Positions 47,704 to 64,000 of a stretch of DNA of 64,000 bases are shown here, piece after piece (the stretch's first letter is position 1; every line of letters begins with the position of its first letter). A program made the translations under genes and the position numbers. The DNA is from Sphagnum magellanicum (Eukaryota > Streptophyta > Sphagnopsida > Sphagnales > Sphagnaceae): assembly GCA_021904315.1 (NCBI GenBank), contig CM038912.1:11991061-12055060 (forward strand), in the 5' to 3' direction. The notes beneath the pieces are model-generated. The model did no database searches. It was not told where the DNA came from and saw only the letters and a program-made list of their open reading frames with translations.

Positions 47704-50253
47704 ATGGATTGTGTAGCAAGAGGGCCTATGCCGCTGAAGGCCTCCTCAAGTGCAACACAAACCTGGAGCAACACAAATGTAGCGTTAGTGAAGTCACATT
47801 TCTGTCACCAATTTCCGCCTTTCTCTGGATCCGCAATCAGGCCGACTTTGTCATGTAAGCGGAGGAGGCGTCGTATTATTCTTCTTGTTGTGGGCAGAAA
47901 GAAGGATGCAGCTGCGTCCAAGGTATCCAACGACACACCACAAACTTATTCTTCCAGTGCAGAGAAGGGCTATTTCAGCGAGTCTTCAGGGACGAATGGA
48001 ACTAATGGAAGCTTCTTCTCGGTTTCAGAGAGAAAGAAAGCGCAACCTGCCGCTCCCGAGCAGCAGCAGCCAATTCAACTAGATTTGCGCAGTCTGAATC
48101 TTGTGAAAGCGGCGTTGAAGATCTCTGAGTGGGTGGATGCACTAACCGAGAAAGGAATGCACAAGAGGAGAACATTTTACAGTCACGACGACTGGTTGCA
48201 GCACCGAAGCTCGACAAGACATGCCCGGCATTTCTTGTCAAGTTTATCATCTCGTGTCATCTTGTCTCTGATCCCCCCTGTTGGAACCATCACGTTGATC
48301 GCAACAGTGATTGCTGCATACAACAGTGTGATTTTGGCTGGATGGCTGCCTTCCTATATCCCTCTCTTGCACGCGTCGGCTCTCCCCTATCAGTTGACTG
48401 CTCCTGCTCTGGCTTTACTTCTGGTTTTCCGGACTGAGGCTTCATATTCTCGCTATGATGAAGCTCGCAAAACCTGGACCAAAGTGATCAGCAGCACCAA
48501 GGACTTAGCTCGGCAATCGATCACATGGATTCAACAACCTGAAGACTCCGATCAAAAAGAGGCCTTGCTGCGGTACATTGTGGCATTCCCTCTCGCTCTG
48601 AAGGTGAACCCCACACACCCACCCACCCACCTCTGATTTTGTCTTGATGGGTTTCACCCCACCCGCCTCCTCTGATTTTGTCTTGATGAGTTTCACCCTA
48701 TGCACCTCCTCTCATTTTGTCTTAATGGGTTTTTCTGTCCCGTCTTGAGGAGGTTGGACTAAAGCTTAGGGTTTTGCTTTGGCAAATAGTTTTCCGTCTT
48801 CTTCTCATCACATGTAGAACATGCAGGCCTTCTTAGTACCTGCAAAGCTTTCTTGGTGTCACTGTGCACCCCACAAATGTACAAAGTGGTTGCAGTTGAG
48901 CAGTAATAAAAGGCTAGGAGGAAGTGCAGTTGCAATCTGGCAAAGAAATTATAGCTGTTGTAACAACAGTCACATTTTTGTTTGTACAGTGTCATTTACT
49001 GTATGGGTCAGACACTTGGCAAGAGCTGAAGGACGTTTTGGAGGAAGATGATCTTACATTTGTGCTGGACTCAGAGCATCGCCCCAACTGTCTCATTCAG
49101 CTAATGACTCAATCTCTCAGACATGTTCAGTTGCAGGATGGTGAAAGGAGCCTTCTGGTAAGCAGCATACTTCACCAAAACACAAATTTTGTGAATGCAC
49201 CCTTGTGTACATTGCATCATTATTTCTGTTGTTGATGTACATTCTTTCTTAACTTTTATAGTACTTGTGCACAGATTAAGAACTTGAAATTTTGTGAGCA
49301 GTTGACATGGTTTAGTGATGGGGATGCTAGCCTACTGGCTACAGTAGATAAGTCTGGAAACATGAAGAGGCAGGGATCCTGGCTCAACTGCAGTGCAACT
49401 TTTACTTTTCACTATCAAATCAGTAGATTATACAGGTCACTATCGTTGTGATGAAAGACAACCCTTGCAAGCTCTGAAGCCATCAATATCTTATTAAATT
49501 TTCCTGATCTGGTTTTATGCACTTGTGGATGCAGGATGTGAACATCTCTCAGTTCAATGAAAGCATTAGTATCTGTGAGCGCCTGATCAGAACTCCAATT
49601 CCACTTTCCTATACACGCCTTACATCCCGCTTTCTGGTGCTGTGGCACTTGACCCTACCTGTTGTGTTGTGGGATGATTGTAAACTGATGGTCATCCCGG
49701 CCACCTTTATCAGTGCAGCTTCTCTATTTTGTATTGAGGAGGTAAGTTGCACTTGGTGTTTCTAGTTCCCAGTTTCTTGTGCTCTTCTCTTCAATTCATG
49801 AGAAAGGGCAATACAACTGCAGTTTCAAGTAAAGAACTGCAGATTTTTTGTTTAGAAGTTCAGGAATGCACTTCAAATTGATGGATGACAGTCTTTGATC
49901 TTGCAGTGGAAGCTCTAATGTCTCTTGGATTTCTGTTCTTGCAAGTGCTTTTGCAATCACAGAGCAGGGTTCATGTGAAAATTGGCTTGATTGACTGCAG
50001 TGAGTTCATACATCTCATGAGTGGTCTCTGGAGTCCTTAAAGAGACATTGAACACTTTGGGTGCATGTTTTTGCAGGTTGGGGTACTGATTGAGGAGCCG
50101 TTTCCAATCCTAGCATTAGACCGCATGTGTGCAAAAGTGTATGAAAACATACAGGAACTTGTTAAATTGCAAGTTCAGGCACAAGATCATCTGATTGCCA
50201 AGGCAAAGAGGAAGCAAGCAACAGGTGTTACAATTGGTACTGGGAGACTGTAA
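47704..50253 (+). CDS. VCCN1: Chloroplast bestrophin-like chloride channel (VCCN1 type, UPF0187)
   Basis: Four exons, 47704-48603, 48990-49157, 49535-49741 and 50077-50253, join in phase 0 at GT-AG borders to 483 aa. Residues 1 to about 110 are Ser/Thr/Arg-rich with few acidic residues, fitting a chloroplast transit peptide. The bestrophin domain follows: HKRRTFYSHDDWLQHRSS, a first membrane segment at about 184-206 (VILSLIPPVGTITLIATVIAAYN), a second at about 231-243, then FRTEASYSRYDEARKTW (243-259), the family signature. Exon 3 gives two more hydrophobic segments (LVLWHLTLPVVL; LMVIPATFISAASLFCIEE), and exon 4 has the IEEPFPIL motif. In Arabidopsis, VCCN1 is a thylakoid anion channel that adjusts the proton motive force after light changes. 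The frame is open upstream to about 47437 but without an ATG in good context before 47704. The stop lies inside GTAAGT, so a further exon is possible. Confidence 0.93.
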
Positions 50254-52198
50254 GTAGGAGCATTTCTGCCAGTTACTTGGAATCAATCTAGCCTTTAAAG
50301 TACACACAAAAGTTGACATACGACAAGGCCTAATGCTAGAGTTCTTCCACTCACCTTGTAATGTACGGAGATCTGGGAAAGTGCCTTCATGCACTTACCG
50401 TGCACTGCATTGATTTCCTCTCCAAAAGGTTTCATTTTGTAGTCACAATTTATCTGGGAGCATGACAGCAATTGCTGATTGTTATCAAGTGGTGGGATGC
50501 AGAGTGTCTTTAGAACATGGTTGGGAAGCCTTCCCCTCTGACATGTCATTTTATGAACTTTAGTCAATTTGGAAATGGGCTTGCAGTAGTAGCACATGTG
50601 CTGCAATCACCCTAATTAGGGTACATGAGTGCAGGGTGTTCAGGGTGCAGGAGGCCAAAACTTCTACCCCCTATGTAGGTCTTTCTGTCTCTACAGGTTC
50701 AAATGCTTGCAAGAGAGCTTGTCACAAGGTGATGGTCTGAGGACAGTCATAAGTCATAACCTCATTGTTGCCCTTGTCGTTATATTATCTTGTATTGCTA
50801 TGGAGTTTTGTCTGCAATAACATAGATATGCTAAGACTGCATAGAGGAGTACTTACTTTTATAGGAGTTTGCAGGCTGTTCTGTGCAAAATACTTTCTCT
50901 GCTGCTCACTTGGTTCATTCCAGCCTCTTGCACAACAATGCAGTCTGGTGGTGTGGCAGTCCATTCCACTCCTAGGTTTGTCAGTTTTACAAAGAGAGAG
51001 GAAGCAAATCTTAACATTAAGCATAAGAATGATTGAGAAGTCATTGAAGATGTCAAATCTGCAAAAGGAATTAACTGCAGTTAGTACAAAAAGTAAAACT
51101 TTCATCATATCTATCAAAATCAGTTTTCACAAAAATGCAATAGTTGCAGATTGTAATTTTTGCAGTTTCTTTGGCAATTTAGTAGTCTGTAAAATATAGG
51201 AAAAAGCGTGTGATAGTTGATGAGTGACTTTGGATAATAATCACATACAGAAGCAAAATATTAGTTCCAGTAAAATCTAGATTTCAAAGTTGTAGCCAAG
51301 ACAAAAAGTTGCGGAAGCTCAACTCATATTTCAACGACAGTGCAAAACTATAAGACGGATTCCCTTCACCAGTTTCAGGAATTTAGAAATGCCCAACCTT
51401 CTAATTCATTTAATGGAACTTCTCATGAACATTTTAGGATGTACTAACATGCAGCTCATTGCATACTGACTGCCATTTATGGCAGGTTCAAACTTCGGAT
51501 CTAGAACTTTTCATCTAGGTGCATGCTTCTATGGAACATGCTCATCCATCATATGCATATATAGCACTCTCCAGATGTCACTCACACATTGGGTCAAGTT
51601 CAAGCCAAAATTTTACTTCCAGATCCTATACCAATGTAAAGTCTCTTTCCTATGGGCACAACCAATAGCCAATAGCCAATAAAAACTCAAATCTCTGAGG
51701 CATAATAAAATGGAGATGTCTTCTGTAAGTAGCCTCTTGGCAATTTTGAAAACACAGAAAAGAGATTCCACCACCAATCCAGTGGCAAGTGTTAAATGAA
51801 TATTTTTGTTATGGAAGTATAACTACAAACTGCATCTAAGTATATATCTTCAATTGAGGAACACTGAAGGTTTTAGTCAACCTAAAAAGAATTGAGAGAT
51901 GGCCCTATGACAAGGAAATGGATATTTCAGATCTGATAAAACAAGCCAGCAACCATGAGCAACCATTAAAACGAGAGAATCCCACCCTAAATAAAACAGA
52001 AACCAGACCATAAAGACAGAATCAAGCTACTGGAAAAAAAAATCTCTATAAGTACTGAGAATTTCTCTGTACTTATGAATTTAGTATCTAAGCACAGTAC
52101 AATTTTTTGAATTGAGAACTGTCAAATGAGACTATTCTGCCATTCAAACCATAGAAGAACTAAAAGTAAGCCACTCCTTCAACTGGCACAGAAGAAAG
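50254..52198. other. Spacer between converging VCCN1 and PDS genes (3' UTRs)
   Basis: The two genes end tail to tail 1.9 kb apart. The sequence has genic to moderately AT-rich composition and must hold both 3' UTRs. Frames at 50765-51199 (+) and 50785-51117 (-) overlap each other and show no known domain. Confidence 0.6.
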
Positions 52199-56897
<4,699 letters not shown>

Positions 56898-57354
56898 ATT
56901 TCCCAAAATTCAATCAAAACGATCGATTCCCCCTCACAACACACTCACTCTTTCTATTATTTCTTCTTGTCTGGACACCACCCAAATCCTCATAAAAATC
57001 TCCCAAATTTTATTTATTTTTTAAATTAAAAAAAACGCTCCCAAATTAGATCATATTCTCAGCAGACATCAAAACAACACCCAAATTTCTCTCCAAAGAA
57101 AAGCTCCTTTTTTTTTCTTTTTTGAAAGAGAGGGTTTTTGCTTTTGCCGCTTCTAAGAATTCGCACTTGAAGATCGCAAGCAGCATCACCACATAGAAGA
57201 AGAAGAAGAAGAAGGCGGAGATCACGAGGCCTGTCTATCTAGTGTTGTTTCCACACGATTCTAATCTTTGGAGGATCGACAATTTCCTTCTGCGATGTCC
57301 GATCCAGCGGCGAAGATTCTTCACGTCCTCGCGGGGTGTTTCGCGGCGAAAGGT

Positions 57355-57393
57355 AGGTAAGTAGGTAGGTAGGTAGGTACCTACCGCGATGAC
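57355..57393. repeat. (GGTA)n tract with palindromic end
   Basis: GGTAGGTAAGTAGGTAGG and further GGTA units end in GGTACCTACC, so the tract turns into its own complement. GATACCTACCTTACC follows about 25 bases later, giving extra inverted pairing. Confidence 0.85.
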
Positions 57394-57700
57394 GATGAGT
57401 TGTTTCGATACCTACCTTACCCTGCTGTTGGCTCCACGTAAGTTGCATATCAGCCGTCCAATGTCGGACTCTAACCGTATCTGTTGCCGAACACGATTTT
57501 TGTCCATCGCAGCCGTCGGATTGATCGCTTCCTTTCGCTTGGGCGCGTCCACACTGCAGTGACGTCGCAGTCTGTTCAGGAAGCGCTCCGTCCACACCGC
57601 TTGCTTTCGCACTCCGTGTCCTGAGCAGTTTTTTTTAATTTTTTAATTATTAATCTTTTTATTTTTTATAATAAATAAATATATTTTAAATATAAATAAT

Positions 57701-57783
57701 AAATATTTTATTTATTTATTTATTTAAATAATTTTAATTTATAAATAAATTATAAATTTAAATAAATAAATAAATAAATATTT
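57701..57783. repeat. AT-only inverted repeat, ~29-bp arms
   Basis: The left arm 57701-57729 (AAATATTTTATTTATTTATT and following bases) pairs with the right arm 57756-57783, with one indel between them. The loop is about 26 bases, also A/T only. The tract is built from ATTT/AAAT microsatellite units in opposite orientation. Confidence 0.8.
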
Positions 57784-60700
57784 TTTAATTTAGAAATTTC
57801 TTATTATTATTACTATTATTTTTTTGAGGTAATTCCGTTGGGGATCGATCATTCACAAGAGGACTTAGCCCATTTTGGCTACAGATTAGAGGGAAAGTTT
57901 TTTTTAAAATTAGGATTCCTTGTCTATTTTGGCGATATCTTAGAACCTATTGTCTAATACTTTAACTTTAGAATTATTTCTCTCATAATGTGGCAATTTG
58001 GGCCCATTTTTCTTTCCCAAAAGAAAGTCCTTTGCATCATTTACACCTCCACAATTTTTTTGTCACCAAGATGTGAAAATTCACCAAAAGAAAAACATTG
58101 GTCCTAAACATGGTTTTTTTCCCTTCAATTTTGTGATATAAAAAACTTGACAAATTTTTAGCAAAATTTGTTGAATTTACACTGAAAAAAAATCCCAAAA
58201 ATTCAAAAAAAAAGGGTAAAAAAAAAGACAAAATTTGTCCCCAAAAAAAAATCACCAGTATGCAAGAGGAAGTGTCCAAAAGCTTTGTCCAAATGCCTAA
58301 CCCATGGGAGAAAAAAGAGATAAAATATCCTTACAAACTAATTGTAAATCCCCCTACCCATCTTTGTGGGCTTTCGAACTAATGATTCAAAGGTTCTCTT
58401 CAAGTCTTAACTTGTATAAGAATGTACAAAATGCTTTTTACCCCCAAATTTTTGATAGAAAGTAAAATTAAATTAAAAAATTGAAAATGAAATGATTTTG
58501 AAGGGGTTTCCATTGCTAAAATTGAGAAATTTTTTTGTAAAAAATGTTAAATTCCTATAAACAATTTTGAGTGTGTAGTCATAAATATAGAACATTAATT
58601 TTTTAAATGAAGTATTTCATATGTGGTTTATAGCCCTATTTGTTTAATTATTCCTAATGATGATTTTCAATATTTTTTTGCATGTTCCTATGGATGATTT
58701 CCACTAAAACTATAGGGAAATTATTCCTAAAAAAACAGAGGGAAGACACAACATAATGGATTGTTTGTTGATGTTGGCAAAGGTTTATAAAATTGTTTTT
58801 CACCTTTTCTCTTAAGGGATAAAAAGTGTCCTTTGATCTCTTGGATTACATTTAAAAAAGAAGGCCAATTCTTCTATTTTTTTGAATTATTGTTTAACAA
58901 AAAAACACAAAAAATAGTTTATTGTTGAAGATGCATTTAAAATATATATTTTAAAAAATTCATGACATTACTAACAAAATGTGATTTGCATACGTCATTT
59001 ATATTTAATGTTTTTTTACTTGCTACTATCTCTTACATAATCTAGTTAGATTTGAAAATGAATATAGTATATAGAGGTTGATGCAAATAATCAAAGTAGA
59101 GATGCAATTGGATCCACATGAATTAAATATCGTGAACAAGTTCAATGATAATGGTTTTGAAAAAGTATTTCATTTAATTGAAGGTTGGAACAAATTCAAA
59201 GATAAAATACAAAGACAATTGAACAACTATTTTGGGTTACAAAGAGTTGACTCATGATTGAGACAACGTAGAAGATTTCTATGTTCAAACATTTCTCTTG
59301 GATCAAAATTTGCTTTAGCATAATTCAATAGTTGTTTCATTGGGTCACCAATTATTATTTTGAATCCTCTTTCTCAATGGAACATTTAAACAATTGAACA
59401 TTGAATTTGTTTCAAGGTACCTTTAGTGGAAGATTATATTGGTTGACAATTGTATTAGCCTTGTCTTTTGTTAACACCATGTTTATGACCTTTTTTAACT
59501 AGCTTGTGATTATTCTAATCATATTCATATGTGTATCATCGATGACTTTATTTTTGGTTTTAAAATATTTTAATTGATTGTTCATTATAGATTCTTGAAT
59601 CCTTAAAATGTCTTTAAGCACTTTCTCAAGTCAAGCTAGTGTTATGGATTCAATTTATGGAGTCTACCAACATCTAGTTTTTTTTTAGTTTTTAAAATGT
59701 TGTCTTAACCATGATTTTTTGTGCCAATGAGTAGTTGCACTTTATACCAATGCTACCAATAGTGTGAATTCCTCCACCTCTTGCATTCCAAATTTTTTTA
59801 TTAATCAAGTTTGATGTTTGAGATTGTTGTTTGGAATTTGCAATGGGGTATTCATTGGAGTGTGCATTGGGTTGAGATTTATAGCTTCATTCCAAGACTT
59901 GGTAAGAGGTTACAAACCTTGAAAAGGTGGTTTGATAAGAATTTTGAGCACTTGATGCATTGTTTCAAAATGTCTAGTTTTCACCATTGTTAAAAAATTG
60001 AATTCCAAATAACTTGCAATCAATGCCCGCATTCTTGAAATCCTTTGATAGATCAATTGCTTCCTCTAAGTCGAGTCAAATGTGATAATGAACATTATTT
60101 GAATTCGTCATGAGGTCATAAACATGAGAAGAATGAAATATTCATGTAATGACTTTTGCCATTTTGAAATTAGAGAACATTACAAATTTTATAAGAATTA
60201 TAGAAGCAACAATGAATCAAATCAAATAATGAAATTATTATCTTTGAAAAATCACATGTGAAGGCAAAATATTATGTTGCTACATATGCATTCACTAATG
60301 AACTTGTTTTGGGAGATGGTTTAATGATGCATGGGATTGCTTGTCTTGTAACATCTAGATAAACTTGATGGTTTACCATGATTTCTTCCACTTGCTTCAA
60401 AACTATATTAATGTATTCCAATCTAATTGAGCTAAGATATTTTTTGGAGGCCATTAAAAAACATATTCTCAATCTTTACATTACTAAGCTTGTCATATTC
60501 ACTATAACAAGAATTCACTCCACCTTACCTCAAGAGGTTGAAATTGTGTTGGATCTTTATCATCATTTCTATCTATGTTGTGATGGGGGTGAAAGTTGGT
60601 TTGTTTCTCGTGAATTCCATAATCATATCATACATTTTCTTGTTAGAAAATAGTTGTAGATGCAATGTGACCTTGTGTCGACTCATTGATTAGTATTCCT

Positions 60701-61859
60701 TGTTACAACCAATTTTGAACATGTAATCAAATATCTTCATGAATTTCTTAAAAGTCAATCCTCATTTATCCTTGTGCATAGTAGGCCGATTTCTCACACG
60801 TTGAATAAACTTTGCAACCATGAAAGCAACAAAAGCCTTATTCCACTTCATGACTACAATTTCAAACTAATCTCATGGATAAATTTTGTTGAATGCAACA
60901 ATGTGCTCATCCCTCTTGGCCTTGTTGAGGGGTGATTATTTCACCATGTTCTCAACTTATTTGTTGTGGTTTTCTTGAGTGCACTTAAGCTTGTTGAATT
61001 TGAACTTTGGTTGACAAGTTTCTTCTTCCCATTGTTTTTTTTTCATTGCTCATAATTCAATGTTCATATGCACATTTGCAATGAAACACATACTAACAAT
61101 TGATGTTGTTTGTTTTGTGTAGTTTGAAGATTGGGAGGATATTGCATCAGAATTCAAAAGCAACCAAAACTTATGAATGTGCAACACATACCGTCTTCCA
61201 ATTGGTTGTAATCGTTGAAATCTGAGAACATTGTGCCAAAGAGATCCATCTGTTGGAACTCTGTCAAGTTTTTATCATGTTGTAGGCAATAGAGTGCATA
61301 TGAACACTGTAGCACCAAATTAAAATTATGTTGAGAGGGGGGAAGAGGAGTGATGAATCTCTACTCACAATGCTCCTAAAAAATGCTACTAGAAAAGTTG
61401 GTTTTCAATGCCTTGCCCCAAGACCTGGCCAATAACCCGAGTAAATTTTGCCTATAACATGTTTATGAATTTGATTGAAAGATACCCTTGCAGGGTATGA
61501 AGAATGAGGAAGTGTAATCAAAAGGGAGGGGAGAGGCAGGGAGAGAAGAAGGATTGGGGGTGCGGGGGGGAGGTGCTCACTTGATACATTTAGGCTAGTG
61601 GGGTCCAAAGTCCCCCTTGTTTACTACAAGCTCCCAACTGGCGTCTGTGGAAGGAAAGAGAAACAAGCAAAAAAAGAACAATAAGCGGATGTCAGAATAG
61701 GTACCCATTTGTGGTGGCTCATCCAATCATCTGCTCTTGTGCCAATCAGAGTCAGTCATATACATATACTTGTACACTGGACATTTTTTTGGATAGAGTT
61801 ACTGCCACACCCAAGACTTGGGTTTTGTGAAATTGTCGTCTGTTCTTCTTCCCCTCACT

Positions 61860-61911
61860 AGTTGTTGTTGTTGTTGGTGGTGGTGGTGTTGGTGGTGGTG
61901 GTGGTGGTGCA
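61860..61911. repeat. (TTG)n/(GTG)n trinucleotide tract
   Basis: TTG units followed by GTG units lie just upstream of the CYP38 start codon, probably in the 5' leader. On the minus strand the same bases encode a His-rich artefact frame. Confidence 0.9.
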
Positions 61912-61945
61912 AGGATTTGTTTTTGTTTTTGTTTTGTTTCGGGTT

Positions 61946-64000
61946 ATGGGAGTTATGGCTACTACCCCTGCTGCTGTTGCTGCTTCTGCATTCAGAAATT
62001 CCACCAGAATCTGCTTGTTTCCTGCTGCGACTTCTTCCGCTCATTGTAGCTATGAAAATCTCCAAGCAACAAGTATTATCCCAAGAAGAAGTAGCCTGAG
62101 GCAAAGCTGGCTTCACCAGCCTTTTGCGCATGTGGGTTTGTTGCAGCTGACGATGACGACGAGGATGAGATGTTGTGGGCAACGGCGGAGGAGGAGGAGA
62201 AGGATGAGGATGATGATGATGATGGGAGGATTAGAGAAATGCTTCGCTGTCTGGGATTCACCCAACAGGTTTAGAGCTGCAGCAGCAGAAGAAGCAGAAG
62301 AAGAAGGAATGGGAGGCGCAGAGGGCGGTGGCGGTGGTACTGGTGAAGCAGTTTCGGCAGGCAAACTACCTCATTCAATCACGGAAGTCTTGAAGAATTG
62401 TGGGATGTGCCTTGCTTTGGTAGCTGCCATAGCCATGCCTTTGTCACCTTTTTCAGCGGCTGCAGCAGCAGCGCTGGAGAATAGAGGCCCGGCTGTTGCA
62501 GACCTAAGCGTGCTAATATCAGGGCCGCCAATCAAAGACGCCAACGCTTTGCTACGGAACGCTTTGCCCATCACCAACAAACCCATCAAAGACGTACAAA
62601 AGTCTTTGGAGGACATTACTGAGGATTTGAAGCAACCCGGGGAAAAAGCTCTCGGTTATGTTGAGCGGGTAAGAAGCTTCTTCTTCTCCTTCTTCTATAC
62701 TGTCTTGTCCTGCCTGCTTGCTTGCTTGCTCCCCCTGTCAAGAGAGGAAGAGAAAGGAGAAATTTGCACCCGTCTCCAATAATTCTGGATACCTAGTCTG
62801 ACAATTTGGACCTGCATTTCAATACATGCTCTGCTACTGACAAGGGACTTTGCTTTGGTTACAGATGCTCAATGTGATTGGGATTTCCAGTGTCTGTAAT
62901 GAATTAGCTGCAGCTTAATTTGTTGATGAACCATTTTTTTTCTCTAACCAAGAAAGTCCGGTGCAACCTCCTTCCATGGGATTGGCAACCGGCAAAGTGG
63001 CTTTTGATTTTGCTGCCCTCCTTCACACATACTGAGCTTTGTGACATCTGGAAATTTATTGGCAGAACACAAGACAGGCTGCACGGGTACTGAACCAAAA
63101 CAAGACTGTCATACTAGCAGATGTTGCAGAAACTAAGAAAGAGGAAGGTCAACAGCTGATTGACAACCTCAACCAGGGCCTTCAAGACTTCCAAAACATC
63201 ATTGAACAGAAAGATAGGGCTGCTGTTGCTCCCAAACAAAAGGAGCTCCTTCAGATTGTTGGCAAGTAAGTGACAAAGAACCTCCCAAATTCTTTTGTTT
63301 CTGACATGCCTGCACAGAGAGAAATTAAACCCCCCCAAAAAAGAAACAGAGATGGATAATAAGTCAAGTTCTCAAATCTTTGTTGAATTTATTGGGTTGC
63401 CTCATTCTGATTCCCTGACCTCCTAATTCAGCATTTTAGGACTCAAGCTTGCTACCAAATTGTTCTAGCATAACTTCCATAGAGTTTCAGGATCCCTTCC
63501 TGCATTGACTTATGTATTTCTACTTCAATCCCTAGATGGTGAATGGAAGGTTTGCCAAAAATTGAACCTCAGATTAGAGTTCAAAGTGGATCATGAGCAA
63601 TATAATCAAACAAGATGTGACTTTGTGGTCTTAAACTGTAGGATGTAAAGCCAACCCTATCTACTTCACAAATGAACCAGACAGAATGCTTTTGGCCACT
63701 ATGCCTTAGGCTTAGATGCTTGCTGGTACAGGGAAGAGCTAAAATGAAGCTTAGCCTCACAAGCTTTTTGCAGCTTGAATGAGGGTATCATTGACTTTTT
63801 TGGTCAGCTATATCTCTCAAGTGGTTGCCAACATCATGAATGAGTATTCCTGTTGCTTCTGGAAAATGTGACAGAAACTCAGGATGCAGATGTTTGTATA
63901 ATCTTTTGCCCTAAATTTTCATCTGATTTATATATAATACCTACATCCACTGTCAGGAGCTGATGAAGTCAGTGGGTAGACAGGCAGCTCATCACAATTT
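61946..64000 (+). CDS. CYP38: Thylakoid-lumen cyclophilin CYP38/TLP40, N-terminal part (runs off window)
   Basis: Two exons are visible: 61946-62668 and 63066-63265, joined in phase 0 at GT-AG borders; intron 2 begins at 63266 and leaves the window. The start region MGVMATTPAAVAASAF and the following 150 residues form an unusually long, low-complexity transit peptide with Arg, Met, Ala/Glu and Gly runs. LKNCGMCLALVAAIAMPLSPFSAAAAA is a hydrophobic lumen-targeting segment with an AxA-type cleavage site. The mature part begins VADLSVLISGPPIKDANALLRNALPI, then EDITEDLKQPGEKALGYVERNTRQA and ...DRAAVAPKQKELLQIVG, matching the N-terminal helical domain of CYP38. The family protein assists assembly and repair of photosystem II in the thylakoid lumen; its C-terminal cyclophilin domain would lie to the right. 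ATG at 61955 is an equally likely start. Confidence 0.93.
62186..62228 (+). repeat. GAG/GAT trinucleotide repeat inside CYP38 coding region
   Basis: GGAGGAGGAGGAGAAGGATG runs into five GAT units. In the CYP38 frame it encodes an Arg run followed by a Met run within the transit peptide; in the neighbouring frame it encodes Glu/Asp runs. Confidence 0.9.
63767..64000 (+). repeat. Dispersed intronic repeat, copy C (CYP38 intron 2), cut by window end
   Basis: It starts TTTGCAGCTTGAATGAGG like copy B and continues with ATTGACTTTTTTGGTCAG, CAGAAACTCAGGATGCAG and GAAGTCAGTGGGTAGACA. It has the same orientation relative to the host gene as copies A and B. The right part is outside the window. Confidence 0.8.

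Larger units (their letters stand above)
56898..61945. other. AT-rich spacer between divergent PDS and CYP38 genes
   Basis: 56898 to about 57620 has genic composition and should hold the PDS leader and promoter; it includes GAAGAAGAAGAAGAAGAAGG near 57197 and GGTA repeats at about 57355-57393. 57629-57800 is almost purely A/T. 57830-61150 is AT-rich with scattered short frames and no recognised product. 61150-61945 regains genic composition and should hold the CYP38 promoter and leader, with a (TTG/GTG)n tract just before the start codon. Confidence 0.55.

Noticed and set aside
50765..51199. 144-codon + strand frame between VCCN1 and PDS
   Set aside because: It starts at a non-ATG codon, has no recognised domain and lies where two 3' UTRs must be.
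57239..57612. Minus-strand frames up to 118 codons upstream of PDS
   Set aside because: They have no known domain, overlap each other in different frames, and include the GGTA repeat; more likely leader or promoter.
61799..62364. His/Gln-rich and Ser-rich minus-strand frames
   Set aside because: They arise from the trinucleotide tracts and lie opposite CYP38 exon 1 and its leader.

Overview
The window is nuclear DNA of a land plant. Genes have many short exons with GT-AG introns, three of them encode plastid proteins with transit peptides, and they sit in long AT-rich stretches holding worn transposon relics. The PDS gene shows the 14-exon layout known from plant PDS genes. The protein sequences and the retroelement look like those of a seed-free plant (bryophyte, lycophyte or fern), but the species cannot be fixed from the sequence alone.

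Layout. 1-3500: 3' part of a decayed Ty3/gypsy LTR retrotransposon (pol remnant, polypurine tract, 3' LTR) entering from the left edge. 3501-15900: AT-rich DNA without a convincing gene; it holds two related ~100-bp tandem arrays, a 23-bp GC-rich triplication, a short repeat cluster and a MITE with 14-bp perfect terminal inverted repeats and a TAA target duplication. 16837-25943 (+): a 19-exon gene for a SAPS-domain PP6-type phosphatase regulatory subunit (875 aa). 25944-37836: intergenic, with a hAT transposase relic at about 29402-31445. 37837-42149 (-): a 7-exon UBP24/USP10-like deubiquitinase (586 aa). 42150-47703: AT-rich intergenic DNA and divergent upstream regions. 47704-50253 (+): a 4-exon chloroplast bestrophin-like chloride channel (VCCN1 type, 483 aa). 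52199-56897 (-): 14-exon phytoene desaturase (600 aa). 56898-61945: AT-rich spacer with a long AT inverted repeat. 61946 to beyond the right edge (+): the first two exons of the thylakoid-lumen cyclophilin CYP38/TLP40; its cyclophilin domain lies outside the window.

The genes do not form a pathway. VCCN1 (thylakoid proton motive force), PDS (carotenoid synthesis) and CYP38 (photosystem II assembly) all act in the chloroplast, but each has its own promoter region and their adjacency may be chance. SAPS and UBP genes concern protein phosphatase control and ubiquitin removal.

The most notable signals are: (i) a dispersed ~350-bp repeat with three copies, all inside introns of active-looking genes (SAPS introns 1 and 10, CYP38 intron 2); (ii) retrotransposon and hAT relics that keep their reading frame over long distances and are broken almost only by changes that fit cytosine deamination (C-to-T or G-to-A); (iii) a likely GC-AG intron in PDS; (iv) a ~100-bp satellite-like family in two separate arrays; (v) a clear PIF/Harbinger-type MITE. 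I saw no evidence for a wholly new biological system. Exon borders were worked out by hand from splice consensus, reading phase and remembered family sequences, and no alignment was run.
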